Part shown: piece by piece, positions 51,030 to 58,695 of the stretch
Position numbering within the stretch: position 1 is the first letter of the stretch
Layout of the letters: every line of letters begins with the position of its first letter
Origin: Sphingobium sp052327305
GTDB taxonomy: Bacteria > Pseudomonadota > Alphaproteobacteria > Sphingomonadales > Sphingomonadaceae
Direction of reading: 5' to 3'
DNA length: 64,000 bases
Assembly: GCF_052327305.1 (NCBI RefSeq)
Contig: NZ_CP182486.1
Span: 186,001-250,000 of the forward strand
The notes under the pieces: model-generated
Seen by the model: the letters and a program-made list of their open reading frames with translations, nothing else
What the model was told of the DNA's origin: nothing
Database searches by the model: none
Translations under genes and position numbers: made by a program

Positions 51030-51803
51030 TCAGCCCTCACCACCGACCCTCTCGATCAGCGCCATCGCGGCTGCGGGATTGCGCACCTTTGCGCCGGAAA
51101 TCACATAAGCGAAGACATCGCCACGCGTCGCCCGCGCACGCAAATCCGAGGCAATCCCGTCCAGTTCGGCTTGCGTGAACCCCACCGGCTCGTACTCCCG
51201 CGTGCCGATGAGCCTTAGATAACAGAAGTCCGCCGTAGCCTCGTCGATGCGCGGCCAGCTCTTGCCTTCCACTTCGCCGTCCTCGTCGCCCTCCGCCAGC
51301 ACGATCGCGCAGCCATAGGCACGGGCGAGGTCGAAGAAGGCCGGGCAGTCGAAGCTTTCGTGCCGCACTTCCAGCGCGTGGCGCAGCGGCACGCCGTCCT
51401 GCTCCTTGGGCAGCAGCTTTAGGAACGCCTCGAAATCAGCCGCGTCGAACTGCTTGGTGCCCGCGAACTGCCAATTGATGGGGCCGAGCTTGCTCCCGAG
51501 TTCGCTCAGCCCTTGCCCCAGAAACTTGGCCATCGAGTCGCTCATGCCGGCCAGTTCCCGCCGGTTGGTGCAGTAGCGGCTGGCCTTCACGGAGAAGACG
51601 AAGTCGTCCGGCGTCTCCTCCCGCCACTTACGCCAACTGTCGGCCTTGAAGGTGGAGTAGAAGGTACCGTTGATCTCGATCGAGGAGAGGGCTTCGGCCG
51701 CGAAGCTCAGCTCCTTCTTCTGCGCCAGCCCTTCGGGGTAGAAGACGCCGCGCCATGGCTCGAAGGTCCAGCCGCCGATGCCGATGCGGATCGTCCCTGC
51801 CAT
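51030..51803 (-). CDS. DUF72 domain-containing protein
   Basis: 257 residues, a single DUF72 (YecE-like) TIM-barrel-like domain: RIGIGGWTFEPWRGVFYPEGLAQKKEL, SSIEINGTFYSTFKADSWRKW, FVFSVKASRYCTN and the C-terminal ATADFCYLRLIGTREYEP. No biochemical function is established for the family. AGGAGA lies nine bases before the ATG. The same frame is open a long way upstream, antisense to hrpB, but that part has no protein-like features. Confidence 0.92.
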   Translation of the reverse strand: MAGTIRIGIGGWTFEPWRGVFYPEGLAQKKELSFAAEALSSIEINGTFYSTFKADSWRKWREETPDDFVFSVKASRYCTNRRELAGMSDSMAKFLGQGLSELGSKLGPINWQFAGTKQFDAADFEAFLKLLPKEQDGVPLRHALEVRHESFDCPAFFDLARAYGCAIVLAEGDEDGEVEGKSWPRIDEATADFCYLRLIGTREYEPVGFTQAELDGIASDLRARATRGDVFAYVISGAKVRNPAAAMALIERVGGEG

Positions 51804-51833
51804 ATCGCGGTCTCCTGTTCTATGGGGCAGGGC

Positions 51834-54296
51834 ATGAGTGCGCCGCTGCCCATATATACCGTCCTGCCTGACCTGCTTGCCGCGCTGAGGCAAGGGGCCA
51901 ATGCCGTGCTGGTCGCCCCGCCGGGCGCGGGCAAGACCACCTGCGTCGCCCCGGCGCTGCTGGCCGAGCCATGGTGTACCGGTCAGGTGTTTCTGCTCTC
52001 GCCCCGCCGGCTTGCCGCCCGCGCCGCTGCCGAGCGCATGGCGGAGCTGGCCGGGGACAAGCCCGGCGGCCTCATTGGCTATGCGACCCGGCTGGACAGC
52101 CGCGTCTCGGCCGCGACTCGCGTGCTGGTGATGACGGAGGGCATCTTCCGCCGCCGCATACAGGAGGATCCGGCGCTGGAGGGCGTCTCCGCCGTCCTCT
52201 TCGATGAAGTGCATGAGCGCAGTCTGGAAGGGGACTTCGGCCTCGCGCTGGCGCTGGATGCGCAGGGCGGCCTGCGCGAGGACATCCGCCTGCTCGCCAT
52301 GTCCGCCACGCTGGATGGCGCACGCTTTTCCCGCCTGATGGGCAACTGCCCGGTGGTGGAGAGCGAAGGGCGCAGCCATCCCGTCGATCTGCGGCACGTC
52401 GGCCGCGCGGTGGAGACCCGCATCGAGGATGCAATGGCCGGCGCGATACGGCGCGCGCTGGCCGAGGAGGGGGCGGGCGATCTGCTGGCCTTCCTGCCCG
52501 GTGTGGGCGAGATCACGCGCACGCTCGATCGGCTGGCGGGGCTTGGCGGGAGCGTCGATGTGCTGCCGCTTCATGGCGCGCTCGATCCCGCTGCCCAGCG
52601 CGCGGCACTGAAGCCTGCGCAGGCCGGGCGTCGCAAGGTCATCCTGGCCACCAGCATCGCGGAGACGAGCCTCACCATTGATGGCGTGCGCATCGTCGTC
52701 GATTCGGGGCTGGCGCGTCGTCCCCGGCACGATCACGCCGCCGGTGTCACCCGGCTGGTGACGGAGCGGGCGAGTCAGGCCGCCGTCGTCCAGCGCGCGG
52801 GGCGGGCAGGGCGGCAGGGGCCGGGCGTCGCCTATCGGCTGTGGGAAGCGGCAGCTACCAGCGGCCTTCCGCCGTTCGATCCGCCCGAGATACTGGAGAG
52901 CGATCTGACGGGGCTGGTGCTCGATTGTGCCTTGTGGGGTGTGCCCGATCCTGCGGCACTGCCATGGCTCGACCCGCCGCCTGCCGCCGCCGTGGCCGAG
53001 GCGCGCAGTCGCCTGTCGCGCATCGGCTCGTTGGATGAGGCGGGAAAGATCACGGCTCATGGCAAGGCCGTCTCCGCGCTGCCGCTGGAGCCACGCCTCG
53101 CGCACATGCTCATCGCGATGGCGCCGCTGGGTCTCGCGTCGCTCGCGGCCCGGCTCGCGGTGCTGCTCACCGAGCGCGGGCTCGGCGGAACCGATGGCGA
53201 CCTTGCGCGGCGCTATGATCGCTGGCTGAAGGATTCCGGCCCGAGATCCAAATCCGCGTTTCAGTTGGCTGAAAGATGGGCCGCTCTTGTTGTTGCTAAG
53301 CGATCCTCCCCACCTCCGGCGGATGAGGCCGACGTCGCCCGTTGCCTCCTCGCAGCCTTCCCTGACCGGCTCGCCCGCCGCCGCGATTCGCGCGGAGAGG
53401 ACTGGATCAGCGCGGGCGGCCGCGCCTTCCGGCTCGATCCCGCCAGCAGCCTTGCGGGTGCGCAGTGGCTCGCCGTGGCCGACATTCAGGGCGCCGCATC
53501 GGGCGCACGCATCCTCTCCGCTGTCGCCCTCGACGAGCAAACTGCGCTGGCCCTTGCGGCCGATCGGATCGAGATGCGCACCACGCTGCGCTGGCGCGAT
53601 GACATCGCCGGAGTCGAGGCCGTGCGTGAGCGGCGGATCGGCGCCATCGTCCTCGCTCGCGGTCCGGACGACGCGCCTGATCGCGCGGACGTGATTGCCG
53701 CACTTGCCGATGCGGTTGGTGCGCGCGGGCTGGATCTTCTGCCCTGGAGCAGCGCGTCTCGCGCGTTGCGCACGCGAGCTACCTTTGCCGGAGAAGCCGC
53801 GATCGGCGACGAGGCGTTGCAGGGCGCCCTCCCGGACTTGCTCGAAGCGACGCTCCCTGCTGGCGCGCGTCGGCTCACACAGATCGCGCTTGATGCGCTA
53901 CATGGCTATCTGCTGGGTCTGCTGGGCCACGAGGCTTCGCGCCGTATCGAGCGCCTCGCGCCCGTGTCTTTCACCAGTCCCGCCGGAAGCACGCATGCCA
54001 TTGATTATGCGGCGCCCGCCGGGCCGACTGTCGAGCTGCGTGTCCAGGCGCTGTTCGGCCTTGCCGCGCATCCCGTCGTCGGCAGCGAACGCATTCCGCT
54101 TGTCCTGTCGCTCACTTCACCTGCCGGGCGGCCTATTCAGACGACGCGAGACCTACCGGCTTTCTGGGCGGGAAGCTGGAGGGACGTGGCGAAGGAAATG
54201 CGGGGACGTTATCCTCGGCATCCTTGGCCGGACGATCCCGCTTCCGCTGACCCTACGCTTCGTACCAAGAAGGCGGACGCCCGCATCAGATCGTGA
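51834..54296 (+). CDS. hrpB: ATP-dependent helicase HrpB
   Basis: 820 residues, DEAH/RHA-type superfamily 2 helicase: Walker A APPGAGKTT, DEVH box LFDEVHERS, SATLDG, motif V ATSIAETSLTIDGVR and motif VI QRAGRAGRQG, followed by the HA2 region and the HrpB-specific C-terminal domain (SFTSPAGSTHAIDYA ... LRVQALFGLAAHPVVGSERIPLVLSLTSPAGRPIQTTRDLPAFW). HrpB is widespread in proteobacteria but its RNA substrate is not well defined. Start at 51834 (MSAPLP) or 51822. Divergent from the DUF72 gene, 30 bases apart. Confidence 0.95.
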   Translation: MSAPLPIYTVLPDLLAALRQGANAVLVAPPGAGKTTCVAPALLAEPWCTGQVFLLSPRRLAARAAAERMAELAGDKPGGLIGYATRLDSRVSAATRVLVMTEGIFRRRIQEDPALEGVSAVLFDEVHERSLEGDFGLALALDAQGGLREDIRLLAMSATLDGARFSRLMGNCPVVESEGRSHPVDLRHVGRAVETRIEDAMAGAIRRALAEEGAGDLLAFLPGVGEITRTLDRLAGLGGSVDVLPLHGALDPAAQRAALKPAQAGRRKVILATSIAETSLTIDGVRIVVDSGLARRPRHDHAAGVTRLVTERASQAAVVQRAGRAGRQGPGVAYRLWEAAATSGLPPFDPPEILESDLTGLVLDCALWGVPDPAALPWLDPPPAAAVAEARSRLSRIGSLDEAGKITAHGKAVSALPLEPRLAHMLIAMAPLGLASLAARLAVLLTERGLGGTDGDLARRYDRWLKDSGPRSKSAFQLAERWAALVVAKRSSPPPADEADVARCLLAAFPDRLARRRDSRGEDWISAGGRAFRLDPASSLAGAQWLAVADIQGAASGARILSAVALDEQTALALAADRIEMRTTLRWRDDIAGVEAVRERRIGAIVLARGPDDAPDRADVIAALADAVGARGLDLLPWSSASRALRTRATFAGEAAIGDEALQGALPDLLEATLPAGARRLTQIALDALHGYLLGLLGHEASRRIERLAPVSFTSPAGSTHAIDYAAPAGPTVELRVQALFGLAAHPVVGSERIPLVLSLTSPAGRPIQTTRDLPAFWAGSWRDVAKEMRGRYPRHPWPDDPASADPTLRTKKADARIRS

Positions 54297-54362
54297 TCGG
54301 CCAAATCTTGACAGCAGCCGGCCGTTGGGCGACGGGAGCGGCGAGCTCATAGAGGATCGATC

Positions 54363-54641
54363 ATGGCTGCCCGCATCTTCCAGATTCCCAAGAACGCCTT
54401 GCAGTCCGGCAAGGCCCGGACCGGCACCTGGATGCTGGAATTTGTGCCTGCGGAAGCCAAGACGCCCGATCCGCTCACCGGTTGGGCTGGTTCGGGGGAT
54501 ACGCTCGAGCAGATCAAACTCGGTTTTCCGAGCGAGGCAGCTGCCCGTGCCTATGCCGAGCGAAACGGCATTGCGTATAATGTAGTGCCCACGCCGCCGA
54601 AAACGCTCAAGCTTCAGGCCTACGCCGACAATTTCCGTTAA
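54363..54641 (+). CDS. NDUFS4-like NADH dehydrogenase (Complex I) accessory subunit
   Basis: 92 residues, the ETC_C1_NDUFA4/NDUFS4-type family: MAARIFQIPKNALQSGKARTGTWMLEFVP and GWAGSGDTLEQIKLGFPSEAAARAYAERNGIAYNV. Alphaproteobacterial homologues are bound to Complex I and are the ancestors of the mitochondrial 18-kDa subunit. The gene stands alone, away from the nuo operon, and its 3' end abuts (4-base overlap) the convergent purN gene. Confidence 0.9.
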   Translation: MAARIFQIPKNALQSGKARTGTWMLEFVPAEAKTPDPLTGWAGSGDTLEQIKLGFPSEAAARAYAERNGIAYNVVPTPPKTLKLQAYADNFR

Positions 54642-55600
54642 AAGGCGTCGATCGCGTCCATCATTTTGGTGAGCCGCCGGGGCGCCACTGCCCGCCAGCT
54701 GCGGCTCAACCATTGCGCGACATGGTCCCAGTCGACTCCGGGGCGATCCAGCCTCAGCGCTATCCAGCCTGACGCGCCATAATAGGCAGGACGATAGTAG
54801 CTGTCCGGTTCCTCTTCGATGAGCGCGCTCATCTCGTCTGGACCCGACGTTTTGACCAGTAGCGCTATCGCGTCCTCGCCATGGTGACGCATGCTTACAT
54901 AAGCGAAGAATTTGCCTGATTTCTCCCCGCCCACGCGCCAGCCCGGCGCCCCATGCGAAGTGCGGCCGTCCGTTTCCGGCAGGGCAAGAGCAAGCTCGCC
55001 GACTTTTGCGATAAGCCAGTCCGGGTCCATTTCCCGCGTCACATAATCGGCGAGTGCTCGGGAGTAGAGCTGATACTCCGCGTAAAGCACCCGTTGCGAG
55101 AGCGTCTCCGCAGTATCACCGGGCATGATCGCCACAGGAACTTGCCCCAGTACCGGCCCCTCATCGAGATCGGCGGTTACCAGATGAACGGTGCAGCCGC
55201 CATGTGAGTCCCCTGCGTCGATCGCCCGCTGATGGGTATGGAGGCCGGTATATTTTGGCAGAAGGGAGGGGTGGGTATTGAGCATCCGTCCCGCCCAGTG
55301 GGACACGAAGTCCGCGGTCAAGATACGCATATAGCCGCAGAGCGCGACGTAATCCGCGCCGGAATCTAACAGCGCCGCCTGCATGATCGCCTCATGCGCT
55401 TCGCGGCTCATGCCCTTGTGGCTATGCGCGAAGGTCGGGACTCCTTCTGCCTCCGCGACAATCAGTCCCTTTGCCTCGGGAATGTTGGAGGCCACCAGAA
55501 CGATTTCATAGGGGCAGTCGGGCAATCGAGAGGCATAGAGCAGAGACGTCATTGTCGTCCCCGTGCCGGAGAGCATGACGGCGACTTTTGCTTTGGCCAT
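54638..55600 (-). CDS. purN: Phosphoribosylglycinamide formyltransferase fused to a YjbR/MmcQ-like domain
   Basis: 320 residues, about 110 longer than usual PurN. Residues 1-200 are a complete GART enzyme (third step of purine synthesis): KVAVMLSGTGTTMTSLL, catalytic Asn108 and His110 (LNTHPSLLP) and Asp146 (TADLDEGPV). From about 205 a second domain begins (LIAKVGELALALPETDGRTSHGAPGWRV ... FFAYVSMRHHGEDAIALLVK ... YYRPAYYGASGWIALRL), matching the YjbR/MmcQ DNA-binding-like fold. Start at the ATG at 55600 behind AGGA; 55615 is an alternative. It follows purM by about 20 bases. Confidence 0.93.
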   Translation of the reverse strand: MAKAKVAVMLSGTGTTMTSLLYASRLPDCPYEIVLVASNIPEAKGLIVAEAEGVPTFAHSHKGMSREAHEAIMQAALLDSGADYVALCGYMRILTADFVSHWAGRMLNTHPSLLPKYTGLHTHQRAIDAGDSHGGCTVHLVTADLDEGPVLGQVPVAIMPGDTAETLSQRVLYAEYQLYSRALADYVTREMDPDWLIAKVGELALALPETDGRTSHGAPGWRVGGEKSGKFFAYVSMRHHGEDAIALLVKTSGPDEMSALIEEEPDSYYRPAYYGASGWIALRLDRPGVDWDHVAQWLSRSWRAVAPRRLTKMMDAIDAF

Positions 55601-55621
55601 GACGATCCTACTCATCCAACG

Positions 55622-56728
55622 TCAGGCGTTGTGCGTGACTTTCCACGCGCCCCGCGCGCTCCATGCCTCGGCTGATCCGCGCACGGTGCAGCCTTTCGGG
55701 CCAGCCTCTATGGTGCCTATGCGGTGAACCGTCTCGCCGCTGCCTGCCAGCATGGAAGTGGCTTCCTCGACGTCTTCTGGAGCAACGGCCATGACCATGC
55801 CGATCCCGCAATTGAACGTCCTCGCCATTTCGCCGGGCTCGATGTTTCCCTGAGCCTGAAGGAAGGCCATAAGGCGTGGCTGCTCCCACAGATCGACATC
55901 GATCACCGCGTGCAGGCCATCGGGGAGCACGCGGGGCACGTTCTCCAGGAGTCCGCCGCCTGTGATGTGCGCCATCGCATGAACGAGACCACGGCGCACC
56001 AGTGACATCAGGGGCTTCACGTAAATGCGCGTCGGTGCCATCAGTGCATCGATAAGCAGCACTTCATTGTCGAACAGGGCCGGACGATCGAGCTTCCAGC
56101 CCTTGTCCTGCGCCAGCCTGCGGACCAGCGAATAGCCATTGGAGTGTACGCCCGAGGAGGCAAGGCCCAGCAACACATCGCCCTCAGCGACCTTGTCCGC
56201 CGTCAGCACTTCGTCGCGCTCGACCGCGCCGACGCAAAAACCTGCGAGATCATAGTCGCCATCGGCGTACATGCCCGGCATTTCGGCAGTCTCGCCACCA
56301 ATGAGAGCGCATCCCGCCTGCCTGCATCCCTCCGCGATCCCAGCGATCACGCGCTCCGCCACGCCTGTCTCCAGCTTCCCGGTGGCGAAATAGTCGAGGA
56401 AGAAGAGCGGCTCCGCCCCCTGCACGATAAGATCGTTAGCGCACATGGCGACGAGATCGATGCCGACCGTGTCATGCTTGCCACTGTCGATCGCAAGCTT
56501 GAGCTTAGTGCCTACCCCGTCATTGGCCGCCACGAGGAGCGGATCGCGAAATCCTGCGGCCTTGAGATCGAAGAAGCCTCCAAACCCGCCGAGATCGGCA
56601 TTTGCGCCGGGCCTCCGGGTGGATTTGGCGAGGGGGGCGATCGCTCTTACGAGCGCGTTGCCGGCGGCGATATCCACGCCAGCCTGCGCATAAGTGTAGC
56701 CGGCGGGTTCGTTGTGCTTGGGGTCCAT
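55622..56728 (-). CDS. purM: Phosphoribosylformylglycinamidine cyclo-ligase
   Basis: Fifth step of purine synthesis (AIR synthetase), ATP-dependent. 368 residues: YTYAQAGVDIAAGNALV, NDGVGTKLKLAIDSGKHDTVGIDLVAMCANDLIVQGAEPLFFLDYFATGKLE-type core (DLVAMCAND and GAEPLFFLDY visible), GGETAEMPGMY and GLASSGVHSNGYSLVR. Part of a purM-purN operon; divergent from the DUF2066 gene, 58 bases away. Confidence 0.97.
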   Translation of the reverse strand: MDPKHNEPAGYTYAQAGVDIAAGNALVRAIAPLAKSTRRPGANADLGGFGGFFDLKAAGFRDPLLVAANDGVGTKLKLAIDSGKHDTVGIDLVAMCANDLIVQGAEPLFFLDYFATGKLETGVAERVIAGIAEGCRQAGCALIGGETAEMPGMYADGDYDLAGFCVGAVERDEVLTADKVAEGDVLLGLASSGVHSNGYSLVRRLAQDKGWKLDRPALFDNEVLLIDALMAPTRIYVKPLMSLVRRGLVHAMAHITGGGLLENVPRVLPDGLHAVIDVDLWEQPRLMAFLQAQGNIEPGEMARTFNCGIGMVMAVAPEDVEEATSMLAGSGETVHRIGTIEAGPKGCTVRGSAEAWSARGAWKVTHNA

Positions 56729-56786
56729 GGTCTGCCCTTACCAAATCGTTCTTGGTTTTCCAGAGCAATGCCGCCAAAAGAGCGCC

Positions 56787-58037
56787 GTGACGCTGACTCT
56801 GCCCACGATCAGGCCCATTCACATAGCCTTCGCGCTCCTTGCGGCGCTGCTGGGAGCAATGCTGATTGCCCAGATCGAAGGCGAGAGAGGCATCGCGCCC
56901 ATTGCGTCGAGCGGCGACTTTGAGGTGCGGGACGTCAAGGTCGACGTTTATGGTCCGAATCCCGAGGCCGCGCGAGAGATGGGCTGGAAGCTGGCGCAGC
57001 GACTGGGCTGGCGCTCGCTCGCCCAGCGCACGAACGGGAGCGGCGGCACGCTGCCGGACAGCGTTCTGGACAGCATTGTGTCCGGAATAGAAGTGCAGCG
57101 CGAAGAGATCGGTCCCAATCGCTACATCGCGACACTGGCGGTCTTTTTCGATCGCGCACGAGCCGGGCAGATCATGGGCGTCAGCGGTCAGGTGATGCGT
57201 TCGCCACCGCTGCTCGTCATCCCCGTGCTGACCGAAGGCGGTGTATCGACCACATTCGAGACGACGACAGAGTGGCAGAAAGCATGGGCGCTTTTCCGTA
57301 CGGCGGACAGTGCCATTGACTATGTTCGAACCGCAGGGGACCGGGCAGACCCGGTGCTCCTCAATGCGGCGCAGACCCGCAGGCGTGGGCGCAACTGGTG
57401 GCGCACCCTGCTTGACCAATATGGCGCAGCGGACGTGATAACTCCTCTCGCGCGACTGGAGCGCACTTATCCCGGCGGGCCAGTCATCGGCCGTTTTGCC
57501 GCACGCTATGGGCCGGACAGCCATTATATCGGTAGCTTCACCCTGCGCGTCGAGAAGTCGGCGGATATCCCCCAAATGATGGCGGCGGCCGTCAAGAAGA
57601 TGGACGAACTCTACACGCAGGCTCTGATGAGCGGCCAACTCCGGCCCGATCCGTCGCTGGTCATCGAAGAGCCAGTCGATCCCGATACTTTGGGCAACCT
57701 GTCCGAGCTGGACGGTCTCGACGGGATATTGCCTGCCGATGACGGCATCGTTGCGGGCGTAACTAGCTACACCGTTCAGTTCGACACACCCACTGCGGCA
57801 TCTGTGTCTCAGGGCGAATCGGCCCTGCGCGCGATCGGCGGGGTCCGTTCCGTAGCCACCACAAGTCTCGCCTTGGGTGGCGTGTCTGTAATGCAAGTGG
57901 GCTTTGCCGGGCCGCTCGATCAACTTCGCTTAGCTCTTGAGGCGCGCGGATATGCCGTCAGCGTCGCGGGTACGACGCTGCGGATCACCCGACGCGCACC
58001 GGCACCAGCCGGTTCCCCGGCTCCCGCCACGCCATGA
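56787..58037 (+). CDS. DUF2066 domain-containing exported protein
   Basis: 416 residues from the GTG at 56787. N-terminal hydrophobic segment (IHIAFALLAALLGAMLIAQ) as signal or anchor, then a DUF2066-like domain with repeated alpha/beta units (FEVRDVKVDVYGPNPEAAREMGWKLAQRLGWRSL; GVTSYTVQFDTPTAASVSQGESALRAIGGVRSV). The C-terminus is Pro/Ala-rich. Probably periplasmic; role unknown. Its stop overlaps the hdaA start by 4 bases, so the two are cotranslated. Confidence 0.75.
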   Translation: MTLTLPTIRPIHIAFALLAALLGAMLIAQIEGERGIAPIASSGDFEVRDVKVDVYGPNPEAAREMGWKLAQRLGWRSLAQRTNGSGGTLPDSVLDSIVSGIEVQREEIGPNRYIATLAVFFDRARAGQIMGVSGQVMRSPPLLVIPVLTEGGVSTTFETTTEWQKAWALFRTADSAIDYVRTAGDRADPVLLNAAQTRRRGRNWWRTLLDQYGAADVITPLARLERTYPGGPVIGRFAARYGPDSHYIGSFTLRVEKSADIPQMMAAAVKKMDELYTQALMSGQLRPDPSLVIEEPVDPDTLGNLSELDGLDGILPADDGIVAGVTSYTVQFDTPTAASVSQGESALRAIGGVRSVATTSLALGGVSVMQVGFAGPLDQLRLALEARGYAVSVAGTTLRITRRAPAPAGSPAPATP

Positions 58038-58621
58038 CCCAGCTTGCCCTGCCAATCGACTGGCAGCGGCGCGGGGAGGGCGAGAGGCTGCTGCTCTGCG
58101 ACGCCAATGCCGATGCCGTGGCGCTTCTGCGGGATTGGCAGCGCTGGCCCGGCCCGGCGGCGCTACTGGTGGGCCCACGTAAGTCCGCTCGCTCGATCCT
58201 CGGCAGGCTTTTCGCTGCTGAGAGTGGCGCCGAGGTGATCGACGACGCCGATAGCGAAAGCGAGGAGAGGCTCTTCCATGCATGGAATGAAGGCCAAAAT
58301 ACTGGGCGACCCGTGCTCCTTATCGCGGAGCATGCGCCGCCGGTCTGGTCTCAGGCGCTCCCCGATCTGCGGACTCGGCTCGCGACCGCTGCGATTGCGC
58401 GCATCCAACCACCTGACGAGGTGTTGATCGCGGATCTTGTCGCGCATGATCTTGGTTTGCTGGGCGCCGCCTTCGCCCCAGACGTGCCAGGCTACGTCGC
58501 AAGGCGGGTAGAGAGATGCTATACCGCTGTCGATGCGATCGTCACGTCCCTTAACGCGGCGGCCCTTTCGCGAAACTGCAAGATTTCGGTGGCACTCGCG
58601 GGCGAATTGCTGGGACTCTGA
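58034..58621 (+). CDS. hdaA: HdaA-like regulatory inactivator of DnaA
   Basis: 195 residues, DnaA/Hda-type AAA+ fold without the DNA-binding domain. The N-terminus carries the beta-clamp-binding motif QLALP (3-7), as in Hda, which stimulates ATP hydrolysis by DnaA after replication has begun. The nucleotide loop is degenerate: GPRKSARS (47-54) in place of G-x-x-x-x-GK-S/T. The C-terminal lid (GYVARRVERCYTAVDAIVTSLNAAALSRNCKISVALAGELL) fits Hda but is poor in the usual Arg residues. It overlaps the DUF2066 gene by 4 bases and precedes ppk, the order seen in related alphaproteobacteria. Confidence 0.82.
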   Translation: MTQLALPIDWQRRGEGERLLLCDANADAVALLRDWQRWPGPAALLVGPRKSARSILGRLFAAESGAEVIDDADSESEERLFHAWNEGQNTGRPVLLIAEHAPPVWSQALPDLRTRLATAAIARIQPPDEVLIADLVAHDLGLLGAAFAPDVPGYVARRVERCYTAVDAIVTSLNAAALSRNCKISVALAGELLGL

Positions 58622-58695
58622 ATCCCGTCCTGAAAGGGACAGCCAGATGGACAGGCAATGTGTTGGGCGCGGAGCGCCGCGAAGGAGATGAAAGC

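Noticed and set aside
51804..53540. Long minus-strand open frame upstream of the DUF72 gene
   Set aside because: It is antisense to hrpB, whose helicase motifs are complete. The DUF72 domain and ribosome site begin only at 51803.
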